NCBI GenBank assembly: GCA_035236585.1
Contig: CP141136.1
Span: 26,513,426 to 26,577,425, forward strand
DNA from: Warburgia ugandensis
Taxonomy: Eukaryota > Streptophyta > Magnoliopsida > Canellales > Canellaceae
Length of the DNA: 64,000 nucleotides
Direction: 5' to 3'
The translations under genes and the position numbers were made by a program. Positions 11,801 through 23,740 of this stretch are shown here, in pieces. The first letter of the stretch is position 1. The number at the start of each line of letters is the position of its first letter. Under the pieces are notes generated by a model. That model did no database searches. It was not told the origin of the DNA and saw only the letters and a list, made by a program, of their open reading frames with translations.

Positions 11801-14187
11801 AAGAAAAAATGAGCATAGGTGGAAGAAAAAAATTGTACATCGTTGTGTGGCAAAGCATATGTCCTACTACAGAAAGTCACCTACTGTGCAGCATCTTTGG
11901 CACTCTTTCCCACCAAGAAAGGGTAAGCACTAATGCGGAGCTTGTTGGAGAGGAATTATACTTGGATTAATTGCAAAATTTTATTGAGATCTATCAGTGG
12001 CATAGTTACTACGTAATTTATTCAAAAGAAAGAACCACTTAAAATAGAAGTCCATGCATCACAAATCATGGGTAGCCTGGATCAAGCAATGACCAATGGC
12101 ATGGATTTAACCCACTGCCTGTCTTAGTAACGATAGGCGTAATTTCTTGCTCCATCAAACTGCCAATTCAGGGAGTTCTAAGCAGCAAGTGATATCAAAA
12201 TACCTTGCAGGTTTCTTTCAAAGACTTTAGTCCTTGGAGGAAGAAAAGACAAAGCAGGTTTTCTAGCAGAATGGCAACCCTCCCATATCTCCTATCTACA
12301 CCAGGTGGTCAGGGTCTCTCTTCTTTTGATAACTAAGGTGCCACAGTATGATGATCTACACCATCACGACACTCATCCAACATCTCTGGAAATGTTTTCA
12401 CAATTTTTTGGGTGTTGGTGATGAGCAATTTTTGCATGCACCGCAGAGCAGGCTTCTAACAATACATTTACTGAGCTTGCACTGATGATTAAAACTGCAG
12501 ATAACAGCACGGTCTTCCAAGTCCAACCCATTGGCACAATTTCCAGGCACCTTGAGTTTAGAAAAAATTGCTGCCAATGGCATCTAAATTAATATTGCAT
12601 AGGTGTGGTGCAGGCTTCCAAAACTACTTTCACTAATCACACTGATGATTAAAACTGCAGATAACAGCAAGGTCTTCCAAGTCCAACCCATCGGCATGAT
12701 TACTAGGCACCTTGATTTTAGAAAATGTTTCTGCCAATAGCATCTAAATTAATATTGCATAAGTCGCGACTAAGATTGGTGGAGTTAATGGAACTGAACT
12801 TTCAGCACGTTATGAGAAACTCATATGTATTTGTGTAAGAATTTTGGAGTGTATAGTTTCTCCTTTACCCTCAGAGGATGGGTAACTTGCTCCACTTATC
12901 TGGGCATGATGGTTAGAAATCCCTTTGTGGAAATTACAACGGAGAAGTATGAGGAAATGATAACTTCCTTGTTACTCCTTCAGTAATCATGAAAGTTGCT
13001 TCTGCCATGCCTGCTTTTGGTGGAACTTCTATGACTGAACAGAACCCACCAGTGATACAGCTTTCTCTGCACAGGCACCAATCAGAAGCATGATTCACAT
13101 GAGGATACCCAGTCTATAATATAAGCAACAGTAATAGCATATAATTGTGGAGCCAATACTAATTGCCTTTCAGATCTTTCGCCACTTTCATCAGTATAAG
13201 AAGGTTCCTCCAGTCTGGTTTGCTCTTTTTCTACATCTATCTCTTATACTACATGAACTTCTTTCATTCCCTACTACCAATACCCACTTCAACTGAAGCA
13301 AAAGCTTTATGTTTTGGACAAAATATGAATTTGGGAAGTTTCAGATTGTAGACAAATTAACTCAGAGTCATGATAGACAGCTTAGCTACTTAGCTGTGGA
13401 AGGGATCAGATACTGTTATGTTCCCTTCTTGTTTGGCAAATTTGGGTTTATCAGAAAGAATATAGTGACAATTGGCAGATACAGGAACTGTCAAAAGATA
13501 CCTAATCAACCCAATGAAGAACAACAACAGGAAGAAACAAAATCCACTAACCAAAGAAAAGGAAAGTATTGCATGAGGAAATAAAAGAATTAAGGAGAGT
13601 AAACAACTAAAAGGCCAAAACAAAGTGAAGAAGGACATCAAGAATAACCAATTAGAAGAAGAAAAGAACATCCATCAAAGAAGAGCAAACCAAGCATGGT
13701 AAATCCAAACCAAGAGAAAGAAGCTGCAAGAAGAAAACACCCACCAAAAGTAGCTAGAAGGAGCTGCAAGTCTGAGAAACTGATAATAAGAGCTTACCCA
13801 AATGGAAACAATTGCATCCAATATCCATCCCAGTTGCCCTGTCATTGAAAGGTAAGTCAATCCAACAGCCAAAGCAAGATTTCCCAAAAGCCTTGCATTA
13901 TTGCTATTATCCTTTCCACCCCCACCACCATTGAAATCAAATCCCTGGTTAACTTTAACCACTACCACCCTCTTCTCCCTTTCTTTTCTCATAAAAATTC
14001 CATCTTTTCGTGGATTTGTGAAGAAACTTGAACCAGTTTCGCCAAAAGCTCCAAATTTTCTGCTTGGAAGAGAATAACAGCTTGTGGGTCTCCTGGATTT
14101 GAACCCGAAACAGCTTCTTCTGTAGCTTAGATCATCACAGACATTGCTGGAAACAGATATTTTGATGGGAATTTGAAGGCTATTCAT
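8900..14187 (-). CDS. Putative plastid membrane protein with C-terminal paired-CxxC zinc-ribbon-like domain
   Basis: Five exons: 14187-13798, 11365-11288, 10419-10385, 10257-10202 and 8958-8900. All junctions are GT-AG and the frame stays open to a TGA, giving 205 residues. The first ~85 residues are rich in S, R and K with few acidic residues, like a plastid transit peptide. A glycine/asparagine linker (NGGGGGKDNSNN) leads to hydrophobic segments at about 99-126 (LLGNLALAVGLTYLSMTGQL onward) and 127-148 (SIWLLAVILPIAGLGAFLWF). The last part contains CPNCGNDFQIF and, after a short spacer, LCPFCTQPF: two CxxC knuckles suited to bind one zinc. The tail is acidic (VVDIEADVKDVD). I recognise the pattern as a conserved plant protein of unknown function and cannot name it. 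Placement in a plastid membrane is inferred from the N-terminus. Intron 1 is ~2.4 kb and contains a tandem duplication. Confidence 0.82.
12448..12769. repeat. Tandem duplication in intron 1, ~162-bp period
   Basis: Two copies (about 12448-12609 and 12610-12769) share 'actgatgattaaaactgcag', 'ataacagca', 'ggtcttccaagtccaaccca' and 'gcatctaaattaatattgca'. Identity is high, around one mismatch in ten, implying a fairly recent local duplication inside the first intron of the 8900-14187 gene. Confidence 0.85.
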
Positions 14188-15393
14188 GGCAGCTCAGTGC
14201 AAGATTTCGTTAAAGATTGGGTTCTTAAGAACTGTTGAAATCAGAAGATTCCATAATAGATTAGTTAGCCTCTAGTCGGAGTTCCAAGTACAAAAAATCA
14301 GACAGATTTTATAAGACTAGTGACCATTGATTCTGTCCACACATTAGTACAAGATACGTGGTTAAGAATTAAGATCTTTATGAAGTTGCCTCAGCTTCAG
14401 ATGGCTCCTATCAGAGAATCCTAACCGTGCATAGTGTTTTGTTGGAGATATTGCCCGATATGTCCTTTCAATGCTCGCTTGTGTAGCACTGATGTCATGG
14501 AGGGTCCAGAAATGGTTGATCCAACCCACTTCTTCTGATTTCTCCAAATTCGGATATCTTCAATTTTAACACCTAGAAAATTTTGTTTTGGTCATTGAAA
14601 GTGAACCCTATTGTTTATGATCACTTCCTAGCCGTACATATTTTCATCAAAACTGAATTTATTCAGATTGCAACCTCACTGAATCTGCACCGTCTAAAGT
14701 CGGCCAAATCAGATGAAGGGGTCGATCAAAGATGGGTTCCTCGTGTAAAAGTCTGTGGGATAGTACATGTAAAACCAATGAGCTCTGGGTATTTTCCCTC
14801 TCCTTAACTAAGAATTACAACAGACTCCATCAGTCGAACTAATATTCCGAACAATGGAAAATTTTTAAACAAGTTTCAAATTTTTTTTTTATCTCTCTTT
14901 TTTTTTTATACGTATTTTGGAAGCTCTTATATATATATATATATATATATATTATTTTGGATAGGTTTATGAAACTGAACATGAATTTATGAACTTAAAT
15001 TTGAGAAATAATTTATCAAAAATTCAAATACAATTAAAGGACTAAAATTATATTTTTTTAATTCTTTTTTCTTGACTTTCTCTGCATCTTTTCCACAGTA
15101 TTCTCCTAATTTGTGTCAACTTATTCCGAATACAAACTTTGTAACTATGCTTTAATGGACTACACATCTAGCTACTTCTCATAACGGTATCTTAATGAAC
15201 AAAAATGGTGATATTGTTCCCCCATTGATCTAGAAAATATAAAATATCATGATCATCTGATAATAAGAGTTTTAATTTGTTAAATCTATGCTTTTTACAA
15301 CAGAATTCTCTGAAAAAATTATCATCCATTAAAAGATCCTCTAATTAGATGCCCAATTAACTTAAGGAATCATTCCTAAGAGAGAATTACTCT
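14188..15393. other. Intergenic with an AT dinucleotide run
   Basis: Upstream region of the 8900-14187 gene. It contains poly-T blocks near 14881-14909, a (TA)n run at about 14930-14951, and otherwise unremarkable AT-rich DNA. No gene or element ends were recognised. Confidence 0.45.
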
Positions 15394-15825
15394 CTAAAAT
15401 TCCCACTTAATATAGAAATAATCCCCTATCTTTTCCATCACCTCTTCCAAACTCATATCATCAATAGCAGCCTTAAGTAACTCCCACAACTTCTCCTTAC
15501 TCAAGCCCTTCAAATTGTCTGCATGGAACTTCTTGACCCTTTTGTCTTCATCTTCTTTGAAATCATAAGGCCGCCTACAGAAGCAGATAACCATGTCAAG
15601 AAGTTTCTTGACGTTGATTTCTTGAACTTCTTTCTTTTGAACTCATTCATAATGCTGCTTTCAGAAGCTGATAACCATGGAAAGAATCTCAGCGTTCAAG
15701 TTATCGAGAGGGAAGATTTTGATGCCATCATGGACGGTCTTGATCTCACCACATTGAATCGCCACCGCTTGTTCTATATGGAATATCATGCCACTGAAGA
15801 ACTCGTTCTTAGTTTCTTGTAATCA
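15394..15825 (-). pseudogene. SKP1-like (ASK) pseudogene
   Basis: Read on the minus strand in a single frame, 15822-15396 gives a SKP1-like order. A 'FHIEQAVAIQCGEIKTV' stretch corresponds to the 'F.VEEAVALES.TIK' region of SKP1. 'FPLDNLNAEILSMVISF' follows, then two in-frame stops (15661-15663 and 15643-15645). A second copy of the same segment comes next (EINVKKLLDMVICFCRRPY), and then KEDEDKRVKKFHADNL and LSKEKLWELLKAA. These match, in order, the POZ-like domain, the 'VIEYCKRH' helix and the 'DAEFV...LFDLILAAN' helices. The C-terminal F-box-binding part is shortened (DDMSLEEVMEKIGDYFYIK). Intact SKP1 is an SCF ubiquitin-ligase adaptor; this copy cannot encode a whole one. Only the last 66 codons are open from a Met at 15594. 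It has no visible introns, fitting the frequently duplicated plant ASK family. Confidence 0.75.
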
Positions 15826-16883
15826 GAGAGGGAGAGAGAGAGGGCGTACGGTTGCAATAGTGCTGAACCAAATCAATGTTGCATGGTCTTCCTAGTATAG
15901 TTGCAATGATAATAGGAAAAAAAAACCTTTCTGGAGAGAGAGAGTTTTCTAATTGAACAGAAACAATTAGAAGAGGAAGACTGCTAATAAGCTAAGCACT
16001 AGCAAGGTGGGCCAACACATGTCTAGTTTAGTTGGTCACAGACAACTAGTCTTCCCTGACAAGTTTCAGTTGCCGCTTTCTCCTTTGGCTGGGAATTAGA
16101 TTCAGGAGAGTTTGTGACAGATTTGCTGTATAATTCTTTGTTTTGCAGATGATCAATAGGAGACCCATGAGGTTACCTCATCCTCAAGATATAGTCCAAC
16201 CATTCTTATGGATAAAGGTCCTACAGGAACGCACTCAAGTCAGATCAATGTAATAGGTATAGGCTCGTCATCAGCTCTCAGATTAACGGATTCAACCATG
16301 TTAACATGGTACATGTGGGCCCCAAATATGCCGAGCTGGGAAGCAAGCTAGTGCCTGTTTGCTTATCATTTTTTAAATAGAAACATAGCATTATTATCCT
16401 CTTTCACGACTATCATTGGCTTGCTTTTGACTCTTTTATAGGGTCTTGGAATGGAATTCTACTTCTTCCTCTTCTAATCAGGTAAGCACAAATTCTTTTG
16501 CTCCATCCTGTTCCAAACTTTCCCTAAAACTCTTGCAGACTATCAGAACTCAAACATGATTTGGGTTGATTTCCAGCCCTTTTTTGGTTTCTCTATTGAG
16601 GGTGGTTGGGTGGGGATTGAGAGTTGAACATACACCAATGACAGACCCAAGTAGCGCAACCAAAACATGCATTCACATCCTTCAGGTACCAACTGTAAAG
16701 AATAACCTCAGACAGAATGTATTATCTTAGTCAAGACAAGGAATTACTGAGGCACAGCTTCAGCATTATAGATACAAGAAGGAACCAGCCATATCTGCCT
16801 CAGTAATGTAGATGAAAGTAAAAAACTCAGCATTCTTCAACACAGCAACCATTACCTATGCATATTCATATTGAATTCCTACA
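15826..16883. other. Intergenic, 3' flank of the DUF300 gene
   Basis: Contains short GA runs (15828-15842, 15935-15948) and, from about 16860 downwards, what is probably the 3' untranslated region of the minus-strand gene ending at 16884. No further gene was seen. Confidence 0.45.
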
Positions 16884-18442
16884 TCACTCATTCTTCTTAT
16901 TGTATTTCATCTTCTCCGCAACATCTCCACTGTAAGGTGCAACATGATATGCGTACTGCTGCATGACAGAGAAGACAACCATTTCCAAGCAAACAAGGAC
17001 ATTCTGCAGAGCTTCCTCGATGTGCTCTACATCTAACCAGTAGTGATGAGATTTTATGATTCCTGCAGCAACTAGGATCTCAAGCACAATACCCTGCCAA
17101 TAATGAGGAATTAATGAAAAGTTTAGTAGTGAAACATGTATCATCCCATCTTAAAAATTTTTACAAAGTAGCTCTTAAAAACAAGCCATAAGGATGTTTC
17201 TCCTTCTCAGAAGAAATGTGTGATATTCTAGGCTTTTACTTCACAAATGGAAAAAGATATAATCCAGTGATGTATCATGACACGCCTGTACAGATAAAGG
17301 TGTCAGAAACATTATATACTGGATTAAAGTACACTCAGATCTTGATTGAGTTTTACAAATCAGAAAAGATTATATGTTCTTCGGGTCATTTGGCCTTTGT
17401 GTCATCTTTCTCGAGTTTGTACAAACTCAGTTTATTTTGATGCATTGGGAGCATGAAACGTTTAATGATTGGCGACTGGTATTGAATATCTGATAACAAA
17501 AGCCTGCTTAACAGGGATGCTGCTTTTCTTTACAACAGGAAAGCACAAAAGCAACACTTTGGGCATTAACAAGGATAACTCAGTTCTGAAAAATTGCCAT
17601 GTCAGAAATGCCTCAGTACAGAGTTAACAGATTGTTAGGTTGGGTAACTCATGACTCATGCACTTGGAAATGTACGAAATACAATGATGTGGAATTATTT
17701 AATCACTAGAATGTTGGTAGAATAAGTTTTTTTTTGAGGTAGGCATCTCTAAACTACAAAAGCAACCGATAGCACTAAGAGATTTTTCTTTTATGCATCA
17801 TATTAAAACTTTTAACGAAGAAGTGATGCTGACAAGAACTCGTAACAAACTAAAGAAGGAGCATGAGTATTTACCTGCCAGAAGCAGAAGAACACAATCC
17901 CTTTGATGCACAAGAATTTTGAGAGAGGCTTGTGGGGTGCCAACTCCTTTGCAAAGACATGGTAGAAAACTACAAGGGAATAAAGAGCTAAGGAAACAGA
18001 AATGTTTAGTATGATGGTGAATGTCCAACTAATCCAACTGGTATACAATCCGAGAAGTTGAAGCACTATCATCAAAATAGAGCATACGGGACGGATGATG
18101 ACAAACTGCCATGTCCAGTATTTGAGAAGCTTCAGCGTGTGAGGTTCCAAACGGACAGTGCGAGGCTGCATTTTGAGAAACAAACACATCAAGCATACAT
18201 CTTTGAAAGGCAGAAGAAAAAAATTTCAGCAGTCTGGGTTTCACAGACATGCAAATAATGCTGGTGATAACAAATTAATGAAAAAGCTAACAAAACTAAA
18301 GAATTTGGGACATTTAACTTCTGATCCCACCCCAATCTCTGGTCAAGATATCATTAGCATTGGCAAGCAATAATTGAAAAAGAACCGTTCCATTCAGCTG
18401 AACCTATTCAGCAAAGTGAATTTATTTTGTGACAGAAAAAAC

Positions 18443-18516
<74 letters not shown>

Positions 18517-19166
18517 GAAAATGTAGAACCAACAGATAAGATATAATTCCAGCATTCTCATTACATAGACCATTACAATCATTGTCTACTTTCCATAGGA
18601 TTAAACAGGTACTTCCAGGACTAACTCTAGTGGAAACATGTGATCGAATAATTCTAAAATGTATATCCATACCTGAAAAAGATTCATGGGAAAGCTATGG
18701 TGAATCTCCCTTCCCTTAATCCCATCTGGCACTATGTTTTTACTAATTGATATATTCAAGTAACTGTACATCAAAGCCAAGAACTTAGCAATCACCTGCA
18801 ACGAGATAGAGACTTTGTTATGATATGACGAGGTGAAATGGTTAAATGTGAAAGTTATTTGATAAATTATGAGAAGGATAAGCTCAATAAGCACGAACTT
18901 ACCAGAGCCTCATAGCATTCCTTAACAGAGTCCAGGAACATGAAGAAAGCTTTACTTCCCTGAATATCCAGCAAACCCACAAAGGAGTCGATGGCATAGA
19001 TAGGGGCCATGAGGACAATGATAATAATAGCCTTTTGCTCTTTTGGGTTTTTCCAGTAGAAGAGATGTTGTGATACTAACTGCATTGTAAAATGCATAGT
19101 AAGCATCACGCAACACCCTGACCCTAGCAGAGTGAGAGACCCTCGGTCCATCTTTGTTATATCCAT
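16884..19166 (-). CDS. DUF300 / TMEM184 / OST-alpha-like seven-helix membrane protein
   Basis: Four coding exons: 19166-18903, 18795-18673, 18165-17875 and 17093-16884. All junctions are GT-AG and phase 0, giving 295 residues. Hydrophobic helices lie at about 8-32, 46-66, 84-106, 149-170, 172-200, 214-240 and 252-272. Family signatures are visible in order: AIIIIVLMAPIYA, KECYEALVIAKFLALMYSY, REIHHSFP, YWTWQFVIIRPVCSI, LALYSLVVFYHVFAKEL, IKGIVFFCFWQG and CLEMVVFSVMQQYAYHVAPY. From memory it resembles the short Arabidopsis DUF300 proteins of the At1g11200 type over its whole length. Relatives include LAZ1 (tonoplast and brassinosteroid/cell-death phenotypes) and animal OST-alpha; the substrate of this short plant type is unknown. 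The ATG follows a leader exon starting at 19197 (acceptor ccttttcag). A further 5' leader exon probably ends at 20591 (CTCT|GTAAGA), leaving a ~1.4-kb leader intron. Confidence 0.93.
18447..18511 (+). repeat. (AG)n microsatellite in intron 2
   Basis: An uninterrupted run of about 32 AG units lies inside the second coding intron of the DUF300 gene, 160 bp downstream of exon 2. Length polymorphism between individuals is likely. Confidence 0.97.
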
Positions 19167-19197
19167 TGTTGGTGAGAATAAAATACAGAGGCAGAAT

Positions 19198-20660
19198 CTG
19201 AAAAGGATATACAAGCTCCTTAAGGATCAGAAAGTTCACCAATAGCACAGCTCCCATTCCATAATTATAAATCCTCATCATTTAGTTTACTACATAGATC
19301 AATGCAGACGAAGAAAAGAAGACTCAAATGAAGAAGAAATTGTTTTCTGAACTCTACAACATGCAAATATGTCCACGATGGCAAACCTAAACTGCAGTTT
19401 GCTCATTACAAGATAAATGCCTTTGGATATTTGGAATTCAGACAAATTCCTTTGCAAAATTTTCCACTGAGGATGGAGGGCATAATAAGATGACTTTATC
19501 ACAAAATTATTATGTTATGGTTTATCCTGCACAAAAAACTTCACATTAATGACTTACTCAGACCTAACTTTCGTAGATAAAATTTTTCCATAATGTTTCA
19601 AGTATAAAGGTTTTGATGGACTTGATATTTTTAACACGTCCCCAATAGCCGGTGAAACGGAGAAGACATTTAGATGAAATTACCATCCATTTTCAGTGCC
19701 TTCTTACATTACGAGGAAAGCCTAAGAACCATCAAAGATCAGTCCACTCACACTTTCAATCAGTAAAACAATAGAGAAAGCAACTCAGTAGTTTATCTAG
19801 CAACCGTCACTACAGTTTCTTAAGTTCTCTTTCACAATTCTCCCCTAACAATGGCACCAGCCAGTAAACTATGCCAACTTCAAGAATCTCCCTTCAGTTT
19901 TTCCCAAGTATCCTTTCAAAGCATCACGATGAATCGAGCACCTTAAATGTCAAAAATAAGAAGTATATCAAACCTTATTTTACTCCATAAACCATCGTCT
20001 ACATAGTGATCTTTCATGTTGAATTCAACAATGGGCAGAAACATAACCTCATGTTTCTAATTGTTCACACAATATTCTATGATTTGACCTCCAAATAATA
20101 ATCAACATTAACCGTATGTCACTAATATCATTTACCACAATTAAAAGACACTAGATGAATCACCACAAACCTAACGCCTACACCATCATAATCAAATTTC
20201 ATAAAATATCATCAGTAATTCTCACTAAAATTCCAAACTTTGACAAGCTCTTCCAGAACCCATACATCCCAGATTGTAGCATCATAGCAAAGCTACTACC
20301 TTTAGTTTCAGGAATCAGAAAATTAGCACTTCCACAGACCGTGACTACAATTTCTGTGGATTTTCCTACTTGTCATCCAATTAATCAAAGATTATACAAG
20401 GATGTAACACTATCCAGAACAAGATCCAACCTTTAGTTTGGCAAAGAACAAAATTTCCTTAGAAAAAAAGCGATTATATACCAAAAATTTGCTAAAAAAC
20501 GTCAAGAAAAATGTTACCAGTTCATCATTGACTGTAAGAAGCTGAAGGAACTTAGAAGCAAAGTGGAACAGAGAGGGAGAGAGAGCTCTTACAGAGAAAT
20601 CTGCGATCTGGGTGGAGGAGAAGATCTAGGAAGAGAAGGGAGGAAGGAGATATAAGAGAA
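19198..20660 (-). other. 5' leader intron and first leader exon of the DUF300 gene
   Basis: Between the coding start and the GA/CT-rich region at about 20560-20660 there is no coding frame. A donor-like CTCT|GTAAGA at 20591/20590 and an acceptor-like ccttttcag ending at 19198 make a plausible leader intron. The CT-rich DNA above 20591 would be the leader exon and core promoter. Confidence 0.55.
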
Positions 20661-21470
20661 AATAGAGATTGGATTGGACTATTCTGCTTGTCTTTCCGGA
20701 CATTGACAATGAAGCCGCCGATGCTCGTCCTCCAGCAGCCGTGGGAAGCTTAAATTACTGTTTTACCCTTGGGGTTGGTTTCGAAGCTTTCTCCAAGGAA
20801 TGTTACTGTAAAGCGCGATAGTATGGAAAGTACACGTGCTGTCCCCAGTTTTGCACGAAAGGACCCACCTTGGATGATCTGACCCGTTCATCCAATTTTT
20901 CACAGTGCATATCTCGTTAAGGATTGATCAATGAATGTAAATCAATATATTGCAAACTTTACTTCTTTCTATTTCTTGCGATCAAAAGTCATATTATGGA
21001 CAAAGAACCTGAACTTTGAATGATCTGATTCGTTCATCTGATTGCTTAGGTTTTTTGTGTTTAGCAGTATAAATAGTATACTTATTGGAAAATTCAAAGA
21101 CCGTTCAGGGGAACGTGCTCTGATTACTTTGGAATTGGATGCTTTGTAAGCAAAGAATCAGGATGATTCGAACACCAGAAATCAAAAGCAGAAAAAATCG
21201 GACGAATGACTCGGATCATCCGAAGGTGGGGCGTGCTAAATGGACGTCCATTTAGCATTCTTCCACTTGCTTTTCACCCCACGTCGGTGTCCCTCTCCAT
21301 TCAATGGTCACGGCCCATCCCTACTAACGCCCTCGTAAATGCAGGACGTTGTGGAGGGGCTGTCTCAGCCTCTCAAGCCATTTTGGTCCATAGTCTTTAT
21401 CTTCAATCATCATGTACCTTTTCTTTGTTCATCTTAGTTTGAATACATACAAGTTGGATCTTTACGGATA
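20661..21470. other. Intergenic, upstream region of the DUF300 gene
   Basis: No coding frame with family resemblance. The 78-residue frame at 21206-21442 is isolated and unsupported. Confidence 0.4.
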
Positions 21471-21626
21471 AAATGGGCAGGTGCACTAAGTTTTCGCCTA
21501 TGTAAGGTTTGGGAAAGGGGCAAACCACAAAGATTTATAATATACAATCTTATCGTATATTTTTTGCAAGAGCCTATTTTCACACCTTTAAATTCATGAC
21601 TTTAAAGGTCATATACGCCAAGCTCC
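21471..21626 (-). mobile_element. Au-like SINE, old copy
   Basis: Minus orientation: the 3' end (aaaatgggcaggtgca) is at the left and the tRNA-like start (ggtcatatacgccaagctcc) at the right. It has strong sequence decay and no readable target-site duplication. Confidence 0.8.
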
Positions 21627-21937
21627 AATTCTTAATAAACGTGCTGAATTCTTAATAAAGAAAAAAGATAAAAGAATTGAACCAACTCATAGTCATTCTA
21701 GAGCCTCATAAACTATTATTGAATCCGGTCTCAGAAGTACTATTTCTTAGTGGGAGAATGGAAATGGAGGGGTTATTCAAAGAACAATCTCATTACATAA
21801 CCATTTTTCTCAAATCTCCATGCAAATGCATTTTTCAAGCTCCTCCTCACATGTGATGGTATATTATATCTTCATGAACTCCTAATGCTCGAAAAATATT
21901 TTAAAAAATTAAGCAAACCAAGCAAAATCCTCCTCAC

Positions 21938-22164
21938 ATATTAGTCTATGTGAAACAAGGGAGCCTTGGCCTAACAGTAAAAGTTGTGGTCGTATGATCT
22001 TGAGGTCATGTATTCAAGGTGCGGAAATAGCCTTTTGTAAAAATACAAGGTAAGGCTGCATACTATAAGCCCTTGTGATCCGTCCTTTAAAAAAAAGCCC
22101 CAAACCCTGCATAGTCAGGAGCTTCGTGCATTAGGACAGCCCTTTATATTAGTCTATGTGAAAA
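21938..22164 (+). mobile_element. Au-like SINE with 18-bp perfect target-site duplication
   Basis: The body at 21959-22145 begins gggagccttggcctaac and ends ggacagccctt. It is flanked by ATATTAGTCTATGTGAAA at 21938-21955 and 22146-22163. The body has a small A-rich insertion near 22090. The perfect duplication suggests a younger insertion than most copies here. Confidence 0.93.
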
Positions 22165-22394
22165 CAAAATAGAGTAGTTTATCCCCTTAGTGCTGATTGG
22201 CAAGGCATATATAATCCAGTAGGTGGTCAGAACCATCTCGTCCGAGCTCATGCCTGTGAGGCACTAGAGGACCAAATGGACTCATCTTCCCGTTGAAGAT
22301 ACATCTTGTTATTGGATTTTTACTCTTCTTCGAGTTAATCTGCCGAGTTTTGCTGTGATCGCTGCTGCATTATCTTTCAAGTGATTGCTTATGA

Positions 22395-22860
22395 CCCAAA
22401 TGTTCGGTGTAGCAGTTAGGATCAAAATCACACATAAACTCATTCACACATAGCACAGAAAATTACGTAGTTTGGCTATGTGTAGCCTACATCCGCGAGA
22501 GGAAGAAAAATATCTTCACTATGAGAGAGGATTAAACCCGTTCTGTTCTCTCGATGCTTTTGGCTCTGCCTCTGGTCTTGTTTATAGAAGCTAGAGGCGG
22601 TGTAAAGTTTCTTAGTAGGATTTTAATCATACTTTCCTTTTTCTTCTCTGATTAGGACTTCTAATTAGATTTAAGATTACATTCAACTGACTTGCCTTAT
22701 TTTTGTAGGATTCTTTAGGTGTGATTATGAGGATGGACTTAGTCACCAAATAATCACTTGGTTGCGTTGTCTGTTAAAAGCATGACTGGCAGGTTAGTCA
22801 TGTACGTTAATTAGTTTTTCACATGCTTTGTACTCGTAATGTTGGCTGGCCTTTCACTAG
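22395..22860. mobile_element. Possible Copia-type LTR fragment
   Basis: The stretch containing 'tagtttggctatgtgtagcc', 'tacatccgcgagaggaagaa' and 'ttcactatgagagagg' is reminiscent of plant Copia LTRs that I recall. I could not fix both ends or a target-site duplication, and no second LTR or internal domain is visible. Confidence 0.3.
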
Positions 22861-22904
22861 CCACGGCAAGTGGATAATTATAATCATACGAACAAAAATT
22901 AGGG

Positions 22905-23051
22905 TTTTATAAGACTGGCAAATATAAGAAGGCTGCAAGAAACCGTCTTATATTAATTTGTATTTTATATGACAGCTAAGTATAAGACAGTTTTGTAACC
23001 ATCTTTTTTAGCAGTTTTTAACCGTCTTAAAAACCCATCGTTGTAGTAGTG
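22905..23051 (-). mobile_element. CACTA-like terminus with subterminal repeats
   Basis: The right edge reads TTGTAGTAGTG, whose complement CACTACTACAA is a typical CACTA (En/Spm) end. The adjacent 140 bp hold repeated 'aaccgtcttat/ataagac(a)gtt' motifs in both orientations, as expected of CACTA subterminal repeats. The opposite terminus was not found, so this is a fragment or a very short derivative. Confidence 0.6.
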
Positions 23052-23353
23052 CTAAGACAGCTTGTATTAGTGCCAGCGATGCCAAAACCAAGCAAGCAAG
23101 AAGTTTTGAAGGATTGGGAGCACCATTAACCTCCTGCATTAAGAACTTGCGAGCTGAAACCAAAGGAACCCATACATGGGATTACAGGCGCTAGTCCATT
23201 CACTGTCCGATTTGGTGAACTCACTTACTAGGAATGTAGGATTTGCATTCCTAGTATATATATGTATGTGTGTATGTATGTATGTGTACACACTCATTCA
23301 TCCACAATTCTATTTTATTTTATTTTATTTTTTTTGTAAGGCTCTTTGGCTAT

Positions 23354-23740
23354 GTTTGGTTGATAGGAAGACAAAAATTGATTTCTAAGAGCTTAAGTTG
23401 ATAGGATCAAGTGAGCCAAGAATATCTATATTTCTAGTACTCGCCTTCATGTAGAAGGCCATTTTTTGGCTCTTGCACGGTCAGTAAGGTTTCGATAGCG
23501 TGTTACGTTATCAATTTATCTAAAAGCTTAAGCTGATAGGAAGTGAGCCAATGATATCTATCTTTAATGTTATAAAAATTCTTTTATAAGTTAAAATTGA
23601 ATTCCCCAAAGATGCAAAAATATTTCAAGAAGTAAATTTTTTTGGGTCTTTGTTATAATTTAATTTCAATGCCTAAAACACTTGATGGAAAATTTATTTT
23701 TCCTCGAAAATCAATTCCATCCATTTCCTACCGACCAAAC
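23354..23740. mobile_element. MITE with long terminal inverted repeats (copy 1)
   Basis: The left end GTTTGGTTGATAGG(A) and the right end TTCCTACCGACCAAAC are inverted repeats that extend inward imperfectly (around 'aaaattgatttc' and 'gaaaatcaattcc'). The middle 'ttgggtctttgttataattt' is shared with the copy at 26583. This copy is longer because of an internal partial duplication of 'agcttaagytgatagga'. No coding sequence. Confidence 0.65.

Noticed and set aside
18394..18670. Leucine/serine-repeat reading frames
   Set aside because: They are translations of the (AG)n microsatellite inside an intron.
18952..19281. 109-codon frame overlapping the first coding exon of the DUF300 gene
   Set aside because: It is a shifted-frame shadow; the homologous frame is the one starting at 19166.
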